From an uncultured Bacilli bacterium (GTDB lineage: Bacteria; Bacillota_I; Bacilli_A; RF39; UBA660), in contig CAJUNG010000020.1 of assembly GCA_910587725.1 (NCBI GenBank), forward strand, positions 1 through 29,407: DNA of 29,407 nucleotides, written 5' to 3'. This document shows positions 8,304 to 14,208 of the stretch, one piece after another. The notes under the pieces were generated by a model. It worked only from the letters and a program-made list of their open reading frames with translations. It was not told the DNA's origin and did not search any database. The position numbers were made by a program, and so were the translations under genes. How positions within the stretch are numbered: position 1 is the first letter of the stretch; each line of letters begins with the position of its first letter.

Positions 8304-8334
8304 AGAAAAAAACATTTCAAAATTTCTTGAAATG
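8304..8334 (-). terminator. Terminator of the TasA-like gene
   Basis: CATTTCAA (8313-8320) pairs with TTGAAATG (8327-8334), loop of 6. On the minus strand the stem runs into TTTTTTTC. It closes the single-gene unit at 8349-8891. Confidence 0.85.
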
Positions 8335-8348
8335 CTTCTTGCGCCTTT

Positions 8349-8891
8349 TTATTCCATAATTTTCTTTAACTCGATTGTCGCTTGGAAATATTTTCCTGTG
8401 ATATCTTCTTTTTGTTCATCTTGTACCCAGAACTTTAGATAATATCTTTTGACATCATTTGCCGCTAATTCTACTTCTAGGATGATTCCATCTTCAGATA
8501 ATACTTGGATATCGGAAGCAGATTCGCTTTCTCCAATCGTGTACTTAATCGAATTTTGACTTAATCGATTTCCCCCTTCTCCTGTTTGAAAAATCACTTG
8601 GACTTTGCTTGCGGTCGTGTTTTTATTTTGAATTTCAAATACAAAAGGTTCTACTTCTAATCCCTGTTTATCGGTAATTGGATAGGCTTTTTCTAATACC
8701 AAGTCACTCGATACAGGAACGAAGCTAACACCATCTGCATTTGCTAAAAACGCAAAAGCCCCCATAAGATTTGCTTTCTTTGGAAGGAAGATAAAGACAC
8801 TCGAAAGAATTAAGAAAAGACTGGTAAATACAATCGTAGAAATGTATCTAAAAATCAATTGTTCTCTTTTGGTCTTAAATACTTTATTCAT
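8349..8891 (-). CDS. Signal-anchored TasA/camelysin-like surface protein
   Basis: A 180-residue protein with a basic N-terminus and one hydrophobic segment (about residues 15-36), followed by an extracytoplasmic beta-rich domain. That domain aligns by eye with the N-terminal module of the large protein at 27727-29407. Shared pattern: P-[VI]-x-D-x-x-G-x(4)-PF-x-F-x-[LI]-x-N early, and Y-x-L-[KR]-x-W-[VI]-x-D then I-x-G-K near the end. This is the layout of TasA/camelysin-type fibre subunits; assignment to that group is inference. There are no cysteines. A perfect consensus promoter precedes it and a terminator follows, so it is a separate, probably strongly expressed unit. AAGGGG lies 9 nt upstream of the ATG. 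A fibre or matrix role is plausible, not shown. Confidence 0.75.
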   Translation of the reverse strand: MNKVFKTKREQLIFRYISTIVFTSLFLILSSVFIFLPKKANLMGAFAFLANADGVSFVPVSSDLVLEKAYPITDKQGLEVEPFVFEIQNKNTTASKVQVIFQTGEGGNRLSQNSIKYTIGESESASDIQVLSEDGIILEVELAANDVKRYYLKFWVQDEQKEDITGKYFQATIELKKIME

Positions 8892-8917
8892 TCAACTCAA
8901 CCCCTTAATTGCCCTAG

Positions 8918-8946
8918 ATTATATCATAATCCTTTCGCTTTGTCAA
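8918..8946 (-). promoter_or_regulatory. Consensus promoter of the TasA-like gene
   Basis: On the minus strand: -35 TTGACA (8941-8946), 17 nt spacer, -10 TATAAT (8918-8923) with an extended TGa. Both hexamers match consensus exactly, predicting high vegetative expression of a single surface-protein gene. Confidence 0.9.
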
Positions 8947-9029
8947 TCTTTTTTTGATTTTTGTTCAAGGGCTAACTCAGCAAGTTGTAATTTTTTTTAA
9001 ATTTTTTTAATACTCGTGGAATTGGGATA

Positions 9030-9599
9030 CTATCTATTTTCTTTTCGAAAGCACTTTATCAAGAAAAATAATCCCCAAGAGAAGATAGAAATCCCAATAA
9101 GAGATAAAATCACTATCACGGAAGTATCGATTTGTACTTCTTTTTTTTCATTTGGTTGTTCTTCGTATTCACTTTCTATTTCTGATGTTGGAGATTCGAC
9201 TTCTTCTACAATCCCTAAATAGATTCCTGCTCGGTCTCGAAAATCGTTCTTACGTGCTTGTTTTACTAAATAAGTTAGTTTACTTGCTATCGTATCATTA
9301 AATCCAATCACTGCAACATCCCCGACTACAGTAAAGGGAACGCCTTTTCTAGAAATCTGAAATAATTCTTTAATTTTTTCCATATCTTGCCGATTTTTTT
9401 CCTCGGTTTCTATTTCAAATTCATAAAGTTTAATATCGGGGTTTTCTCTTGCTAATTGATATAAAAATGATTTTTCTTCTTCACAAATCGGACAACTTTT
9501 TCCATAATATAAGTAAATATTTATCGTCTTTTTTTCTGCCTGTACGAACAAAGGAAACATCCCTATTAGTAATAAGACACAATATAATCCTTTTTTCAT
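9030..9599 (-). CDS. Membrane-anchored extracytoplasmic thioredoxin-like protein
   Basis: A 189-residue protein: signal peptide (about 1-21, MKKGLYCVLLLIGMFPLFVQ), thioredoxin-like domain with the redox motif CPIC at about 36-39 after IYLYYGKS, the cis-Pro loop KGVPFTVVGD at about 85-94, an acidic linker (VEEVESPTSEIESEYEEQP) and a C-terminal TM segment (about 160-182) with a basic tail. It should face outside the membrane and act in thiol-disulfide exchange. The linker and anchor set it apart from thioredoxin itself. It is the last of the helicase-yunB-thioredoxin run, 43 nt after yunB, with GGTGAGAAG just before the start. A link to the 29-cysteine protein at 20097-22754 is inference from context. 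No terminator is evident after it. Confidence 0.85.
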   Translation of the reverse strand: MKKGLYCVLLLIGMFPLFVQAEKKTINIYLYYGKSCPICEEEKSFLYQLARENPDIKLYEFEIETEEKNRQDMEKIKELFQISRKGVPFTVVGDVAVIGFNDTIASKLTYLVKQARKNDFRDRAGIYLGIVEEVESPTSEIESEYEEQPNEKKEVQIDTSVIVILSLIGISIFSWGLFFLIKCFRKENR

Positions 9600-9642
9600 C
9601 TTCTCACCACGGAGTTATCATAACACAAAATCTTAATTTTTT

Positions 9643-10416
9643 CTACCGATTATCTCCTACTTCACTAGAGTAAAGGTTAGAATTTGTCGTTAATCCTCCC
9701 GCATAGAAGTTCGGAATCGTTCCTTGTACCATTTTAATTACGAGGGGAATATTACAGTCAATCATTTTAATATCGCTAGAAAATGGGAGATAAATTTGAG
9801 CGGTCATTTCTAGATGCATTCCAATTTCAATCATCGCATTATTCATTCCATATTGAGTTAGCTTCGTAGTAATGTTGCTATTGACATCACCGATATAAGA
9901 AAAGCGAATTGGGATTTTAGGACCTAGATTGGATAGAAAAGTTACTTTGGTTGCTACACCAACAGGGAGGGATACGATGATTCCTTCTTTTAATTCTTGT
10001 TCCTCTTGCTTTGAAATTGTTAAGTCTTTAATTCCGACAGCAGATAAATTTCCTTCTTCTAAAAGTCGAATGTTTTCTTGGACAACTGTCGTCGCAACGC
10101 TTAATATATGATTTACTGCACTAGGGTTGAAATCGATGAGTTGAATTTCTCCTTGTTGATTTTTCGTTATGGTGAACAAGGAATCGGTATCAATTTTATC
10201 TTCTAGAACTTGGCTAATGGCATTATTTACGATATAAGTAGAATATTTATTGAGTTTAGCATCCGCTAACGTGAGTAAGGTTGGCGTTAGATTTTCACTA
10301 ATACGGAAAACAAGAATAAGACTTAACAAGAAAGCAAAAAAAAGAATTCCTAGAAGACTGGGAAGCGTTTTTATTTCTTTTCTTCGCTTGATATGTACTT
10401 TTCTATATTTTCTCAT
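9643..10416 (-). CDS. yunB: Sporulation protein YunB
   Basis: YunB is a sigma-E-controlled sporulation protein of B. subtilis of unclear biochemical role. It has a basic N-terminus, one TM segment (about 19-37), then an extracytoplasmic domain. The C-terminal half carries the family-typical blocks VSLPVGVATKVTFLSNLGPK, IPIRFSYIGDVNSNI, QYGMNNAMIEI and VIKMVQGTIPNFYAGG. Length 257 fits. It begins 3 nt after the helicase stop with only a weak SD, suggesting translational coupling or reinitiation. Together with dacB-spmA-spmB it supports endospore formation in this organism. Confidence 0.9.
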   Translation of the reverse strand: MRKYRKVHIKRRKEIKTLPSLLGILFFAFLLSLILVFRISENLTPTLLTLADAKLNKYSTYIVNNAISQVLEDKIDTDSLFTITKNQQGEIQLIDFNPSAVNHILSVATTVVQENIRLLEEGNLSAVGIKDLTISKQEEQELKEGIIVSLPVGVATKVTFLSNLGPKIPIRFSYIGDVNSNITTKLTQYGMNNAMIEIGMHLEMTAQIYLPFSSDIKMIDCNIPLVIKMVQGTIPNFYAGGLTTNSNLYSSEVGDNR

Positions 10417-10419
10417 GGT

Positions 10420-11946
10420 TTATTCTATGTAAATACGTGTGTTTTCAGAAGTCAGCTCTCTTAAAAACGAACTGGCTTTTTTCCGATTTGCGATTAAGTA
10501 TACTTTATTCTTCGTTCTAGTTAGTGCCACATAAAAAATTCGTCTTTCTTCTGCATAAGGAATTATCTCTTTTCTGTTTTGAATTAGGTTTAAATATTTC
10601 GCATCTTTCACCTTTGAAGGTAGACCCACTACATCATCATCTACATGAATGATTATCACCGATTCTGCTTCTAATCCTTTTGATTTATGAATGGTTAGAT
10701 AGTTTATTTTTAAATCAGGACGATTTCGATAAAAAAGAATATCTTCTTTCATTATTAATTCATCATCTAAAAGGGGAAAAATATCAAAGTGATTTCTTCC
10801 TAATATAAGAACTTCTCTAGTGTTTATGTTATCTAGTCTCTTTTTTAACGTTAACTTTTGGTCTTTGGTATAATAAATTTCGATAGGTACTTTTAAATGA
10901 TGATTAGAATTGACTTGCTTTTTTATTTGCTTTTTGTTCTTCATTATAAATTTTCCCGCGATATTTACTAGTTCCTGACTATTTCGGTAAGTTTTCGTCA
11001 GATAAAGGATATTTGCAGGAGAAAAATATTGGGAGAAGTTCAAAAATAAGGTTAAATCACACCCACTAAATTGATATATGGACTGAAAATCATCTCCGAC
11101 CGCTAATAGACTCGCACCACTAACGTTTAAAATTTGTTCGATTAAAAGATGACGGTGATAACTTGTGTCTTGATATTCGTCAATGATGATATAACGGTAT
11201 TTCTTAATTTTTTCATTGTTTTCTACATTATTTTTGGCATAGGTAATCATATCATCAAAATCGATGAGACCAGATGATTTTAGTTCTTCTTCATAAATTT
11301 GATATCCATTTAGGACAAGGATTAAGAATAAGGTTTGCCTCTCTTTAAACAGGGGAAAGATTTTTCTTCTTGATTTCCAAAGAAGTGTAAATATTTCTTC
11401 TAAGCCCTTCCCTTTTCCTTTTAAAAGGCGAATGAATGTTGCCATGAGTCGAATGAAATCATCAATTTTTTTCTCTTCTAAACTTATCCAATGTTGATAG
11501 GTATGGGTAATATTTTTTCTTATTGCTATTTGAAAATAGCGAAGAACAATCTTCATTAAATCATCATTTTCTAGGATAATCCCTTTAAAGTATTCTTCTA
11601 ATGTGTATTCTAAAGTATTTGCAGGTGCTATGGAATAATTTCTATGGCTTGTCTTTAGAATACTTAGTGCTAATTTATGAAATGTCATGATATCTAATTC
11701 AATATTGTAATATGACTTTAATTTTGTTTTTAAGCTATCTACTGTCTTGTTGGTAAAGGAAATACATAAAATTTCCTCCTTCGCCATTTTTTCTACTTGG
11801 ATTAAATTTAAAATTTTCCCTACAATCGTTAAGGTTTTTCCACTTCCAGCTGATGCTACTACAAGAGTATATCGGTGTTTATCCCAAACAACTTTTCTTT
11901 GTTCTTCATCTAAAGCGAAACCAAGTACGTTATCTAATATATCCAA
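10420..11946 (-). CDS. Short UvrD/Rep-family SF1 DNA helicase
   Basis: Superfamily 1A ATP-dependent DNA helicase. Walker A ASAGSGKT (about 31-38), motif Ia CISFTNKTVDSL (61-72), Walker B IIIDEYQDTS (253-262), motif III AVGDDFQSIYQFSG (282-295), motif IV LTKTYRNSQEL (316-326), motif V LTIHKSKGLEAESVI and motif VI FYVALTRTKNKVYLI. At 508 residues it is clearly shorter than PcrA/UvrD (about 720), lacking much of the 1B/2B insertions. The FSGCD and FLNFSQYF phrasing resembles helicase IV (E. coli HelD)-type enzymes more than PcrA. Start is TTG 11946 with AAGGAGG 7 nt upstream, but that SD is buried in a hairpin. First gene of a run with yunB and a thioredoxin-like protein. Confidence 0.88.
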   Translation of the reverse strand: MDILDNVLGFALDEEQRKVVWDKHRYTLVVASAGSGKTLTIVGKILNLIQVEKMAKEEILCISFTNKTVDSLKTKLKSYYNIELDIMTFHKLALSILKTSHRNYSIAPANTLEYTLEEYFKGIILENDDLMKIVLRYFQIAIRKNITHTYQHWISLEEKKIDDFIRLMATFIRLLKGKGKGLEEIFTLLWKSRRKIFPLFKERQTLFLILVLNGYQIYEEELKSSGLIDFDDMITYAKNNVENNEKIKKYRYIIIDEYQDTSYHRHLLIEQILNVSGASLLAVGDDFQSIYQFSGCDLTLFLNFSQYFSPANILYLTKTYRNSQELVNIAGKFIMKNKKQIKKQVNSNHHLKVPIEIYYTKDQKLTLKKRLDNINTREVLILGRNHFDIFPLLDDELIMKEDILFYRNRPDLKINYLTIHKSKGLEAESVIIIHVDDDVVGLPSKVKDAKYLNLIQNRKEIIPYAEERRIFYVALTRTKNKVYLIANRKKASSFLRELTSENTRIYIE

Positions 11947-11949
11947 AAT

Positions 11950-11991
11950 AAAACCTCCTTACTAATTACGATGAATTAGTATAGAGGTTTT
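11950..11991 (-). promoter_or_regulatory. Hairpin sequestering the helicase Shine-Dalgarno
   Basis: AAAACCTC (11950-11957) pairs with GAGGTTTT (11984-11991) and TACTAATT (11960-11967) with AATTAGTA (11974-11981). These are two 8-bp helices separated by a 2x2 internal loop, with a 6 nt apical loop. On the minus strand the 3' arm contains the SD AAGGAGG of the TTG start at 11946, so folding would hide it. It also resembles a terminator followed by TTTTATTTT. Whether it is an RNA switch, attenuator or terminator cannot be decided here. Confidence 0.65.
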
Positions 11992-12018
11992 TTCTTCTGT
12001 TTTGTTTAAAATTAACTA

Positions 12019-12048
12019 AAAAAGAATGATATTTCTATCACTCTTTTT
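12019..12048 (-). terminator. Terminator of the VirB2-like gene
   Basis: AAAAAGAATGATA (12019-12031) pairs with TATCACTCTTTTT (12036-12048), loop TTTC, one G-U wobble on the minus-strand RNA. A T-run follows. It overlaps the stop codon of the gene ending at 12047. Confidence 0.85.
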
Positions 12049-12388
12049 AAGCCTCTTTCCAGCAATTGGCCCAATTTATAGCATCTGTTGCCTCTTTATC
12101 TGAATTGCTTGCTACAACATTCATTACTAAGGTTATAATGAATGGAATGAAAAAGATAACCACACCCATAATGATACGTTTAATTAATTTACCGGTTGCT
12201 CCTTTGATTTCTTTATCATCACTAGACATTACCGCTTTTCCTAAATCAATAGAACCAAATATGATTAATAAAATTGGAATCCCAATTTGAAAAATTGGCA
12301 ATACACCATTCTTTAATAAATTAACAATTGGACCAATACCCTTGCAATAATCCTCTGTTCCTGCTAATACTTGTACTAAATCTAACAT
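12047..12388 (-). CDS. VirB2/TrbC-like two-TM pilin-like protein
   Basis: A 113-residue membrane protein: a short N-terminus (MLDLVQVLAGTEDYCKGIG), a first TM at about 29-48 (VLPIFQIGIPILLIIFGSID), a polar basic loop LGKAVMSSDDKEIKGATGKL, a second TM at about 70-93, and a polar tail with WANCWKEA. Two hydrophobic segments joined by a short Lys-rich loop is the layout of VirB2/TrbC pilins of type IV secretion. There is no long cleavable leader. One Cys lies near each end on what should be the same side, so a disulfide is possible. It has its own near-consensus promoter, a GGGAGGAG SD and a terminator overlapping the stop, so it is a single-gene unit next to the Tad-like genes, as expected of an abundant subunit. 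Pilin function is inference. Confidence 0.7.
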   Translation of the reverse strand: MLDLVQVLAGTEDYCKGIGPIVNLLKNGVLPIFQIGIPILLIIFGSIDLGKAVMSSDDKEIKGATGKLIKRIIMGVVIFFIPFIITLVMNVVASNSDKEATDAINWANCWKEA

Positions 12389-12412
12389 GTTATTACTCCT
12401 CCCTTAACTAAA

Positions 12413-12441
12413 ATATTACTATAAACTTGTACTTCTGTCAA
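12413..12441 (-). promoter_or_regulatory. Promoter of the VirB2-like gene
   Basis: On the minus strand: perfect -35 TTGACA (12436-12441), 17 nt spacer, -10 TAATAT (12413-12418). It sits in the short gap after the TadZ-like gene and allows separate, strong expression. Confidence 0.8.
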
Positions 12442-12451
12442 TCTCTTTTAT

Positions 12452-13435
12452 TTAAATAATGCCAAGTTTTTCCAAGAGCCCAGACAAAACCCCACCATTA
12501 TCTTTTCTATCATCCAAATTAGGAATGGCATAAAAGAACTTTGCCTTCGCTTCGTATTCTAATTCAGCAATATCGCTATTAGAAAGAACGTTCTTGGATA
12601 ATATAATCTTTTTATTTGCCAATTTTTCGAATACTTTTCTATCTTTCATCATTAATTTATTTAATTTAATAAATGATGGCTCTAACAAATAAATCATATC
12701 TGTACATAAATCTTCATCTGCCGTATTCAAATCAATCAACGTGATGGTTGCTCCTCTATTTTTTAATAATGCTCCTGCTAAATCGGCCTTTGTTGTCGAT
12801 ACGAGCGTCTTATCATTTAAATAGGTAAAATCACGTTTATCTACTTCAATCGCAAGAGTAGAAACTCCACGCTTTTCTAGTTCTTTCTTCAACAAATAAA
12901 CAAGGGTTGTACTTCCTGCTCCATCTGTTAAATTTTTCACCCCTAAAATCATATTCGTATTTGGGGCAACATTGCTATATGTATAATTCTCCATCCCTAT
13001 AATTTGTGGAGTCGGCGCAGAAACTACATTTTGCGGTGGTTGTTCTACAACATCAATTTGATGTAGATGGGCAACATCACGATATCCATTTGGATTTTGA
13101 AGTAAATAATTAATTCCCTCTAAGTCCTTTGTAAAATTATAGATTCCCATAGAAATCATTTTCGATAAAAATGCTGGGGCATTGACTGCCTCGTCCTCTG
13201 GTGGAAGTACGACGATAATTTTCTCTACGGCTAAAGAAATCGAAATTCTTTGTAAATTTCTGATATCTCTATAATTATCTAGCGCAGTTAAATCAAGAAT
13301 CATTCTTCCAAAAAAGAAATTCGTAAACATTTCGATGATTTCATCTGCTGTAAATACGCCGTTTACGGATTTAGCCACTTCAATATTTAAATTGGATAGC
13401 ATTTCTTGTCGTTTATTTGAAATAATTACGTTCAT
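12452..13435 (-). CDS. TadZ/CpaE-like protein with degenerate P-loop
   Basis: A 327-residue protein in two parts. Residues about 1-125 look like an atypical receiver-like domain (NVIISNKR, RMILDLTALD, EKIIVVLPPED, MGIYNFTKDLEGI). After a linker rich in Pro, Val and Gln (about 128-160) comes a MinD/ParA-like fold (NMILGVKNLTDGAGSTTLVY, TLAIEVDKRDF, TITLIDLNTADEDL). TadZ/CpaE proteins use this architecture to place the Tad machine at a cell pole. The deviant Walker A (usually KGGxGKT) reads LTDGAGSTT with both lysines gone, so ATP hydrolysis is doubtful. It lies 11 nt after the TadE-like gene in the pilin operon, with a GGAGG SD. The Tad context supports the call. Confidence 0.75.
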   Translation of the reverse strand: MNVIISNKRQEMLSNLNIEVAKSVNGVFTADEIIEMFTNFFFGRMILDLTALDNYRDIRNLQRISISLAVEKIIVVLPPEDEAVNAPAFLSKMISMGIYNFTKDLEGINYLLQNPNGYRDVAHLHQIDVVEQPPQNVVSAPTPQIIGMENYTYSNVAPNTNMILGVKNLTDGAGSTTLVYLLKKELEKRGVSTLAIEVDKRDFTYLNDKTLVSTTKADLAGALLKNRGATITLIDLNTADEDLCTDMIYLLEPSFIKLNKLMMKDRKVFEKLANKKIILSKNVLSNSDIAELEYEAKAKFFYAIPNLDDRKDNGGVLSGLLEKLGII

Positions 13436-13446
13436 CTTTATCCCTC

Positions 13447-13917
13447 CTAATATTCTGTCTCTAAGTTTATCGCATTAATGTTATTGGAATAAATTGTTTT
13501 CGTCTCTCCTTTAATTGCGAATGTATTAGGAAAAGAACCGAAGAAACTTCCGAGAATTGGAATATCGATACTGATATAAGTTTTAATACTATAATATCCA
13601 CTTCTATCCCCTGCACGATTCAATTTAATGCAGAATCCTCCAGCATTATTTTGAATGGCTTTATAATTTCCTTCTTTACAACCGGAAGATACCATATTTT
13701 GATAAGAAACACTATATCCACTATCTAGCATTAACTCTTCAATTTGTAATCTTGCCCCTTCTGTAAATCCCTCATTCGTCTCAATAATTGAAATAATATT
13801 ATTTTTGATTCGAAATGCCTTTGTATAATTTACAGAAAAAGCAAGGTAAGCATTGATTAAAATCATAAAAATTAAAATGATTTGAATGGTCCATACACTA
13901 CCTAACGCTTCTCTCAT
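13447..13917 (-). CDS. TadE-like minor pilin or pseudopilin
   Basis: A 156-residue protein with a short N-terminus MREALG, a hydrophobic segment (about 8-30, SVWTIQIILIFMILINAYLA), a helical stretch (YTKAFRIKNNIISIIE) and an extracellular domain with two cysteines (SSGCKEGN and GGFCIKLN), probably disulfide-bonded. This is the layout of TadE/TadF minor pilins. The MREALG start matches MKEAMG of the next gene upstream, which suggests a shared processing signal with cleavage after Gly6 (inference). GGAAGGAT precedes the ATG. It lies between the small pilin-like gene and the TadZ-like gene. Confidence 0.75.
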   Translation of the reverse strand: MREALGSVWTIQIILIFMILINAYLAFSVNYTKAFRIKNNIISIIETNEGFTEGARLQIEELMLDSGYSVSYQNMVSSGCKEGNYKAIQNNAGGFCIKLNRAGDRSGYYSIKTYISIDIPILGSFFGSFPNTFAIKGETKTIYSNNINAINLETEY

Positions 13918-13927
13918 TTTATCCTTC

Positions 13928-14095
13928 CTATCTTACGATGTAACTTGATGGTAATTTTGTGTTGTCAATAGAGTTCCAACTATTCGTAATACTATCTCTT
14001 ATCGATGGCCAGATAAGTGCAAAAAATGCAGCGATTGCAGCAACTGCAACGATGGTTACTACCGTCATATTTAATTCACCCATTGCTTCTTTCAT
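13928..14095 (-). CDS. Small 55-residue pilin-like peptide
   Basis: A short gene: start ATG 14095, stop TAG 13928. The protein begins MKEAMGELNM, continues with a hydrophobic segment of about 20 residues rich in Ala, Val and Ile (TVVTIVAVAAIAAFFALIWP) and ends in a 25-residue polar tail (SIRDSITNSWNSIDNTKLPS). Its size and layout match Flp-type pilins of Tad systems. Gly6 followed by Glu7 recalls the G/E prepilin cleavage signal, though Glu would be at +1 rather than +5. AGGGAG lies about 10 nt upstream and an extended -10 promoter just beyond. It is first in the operon with the TadE-like and TadZ-like genes and is the best candidate for the major pilin, along with the VirB2-like peptide. Inference from layout and context. 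Confidence 0.7.
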   Translation of the reverse strand: MKEAMGELNMTVVTIVAVAAIAAFFALIWPSIRDSITNSWNSIDNTKLPSSYIVR

Positions 14096-14123
14096 TTGTT
14101 CAACTCTCCCTTCTACAATAAAA

Positions 14124-14151
14124 ATTATAGCATACTTTACGAATTTTACAA
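14124..14151 (-). promoter_or_regulatory. Promoter of the small pilin operon
   Basis: On the minus strand: -35 TTGTAA (14146-14151), 16 nt spacer, extended -10 TGcTATAAT (hexamer 14124-14129). It drives the pilin-like peptide, TadE-like and TadZ-like genes. Confidence 0.8.
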
Positions 14152-14177
14152 GCGGTTTTTGTGTAAATTGTCGTAAA
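14136..14177. repeat. Imperfect inverted repeat over the pilin promoter -35
   Basis: TTTACGAATTTTACA (14136-14150) and TGTAAATTGTCGTAAA (14162-14177) are inverted repeats with one bulge, spaced 11 bp. The left arm overlaps the -35, so this could be an operator. AT-rich, so chance is possible. Confidence 0.4.
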
Positions 14178-14208
14178 ATATTGACAAATTTAGTATTCCT
14201 TATTTTTC

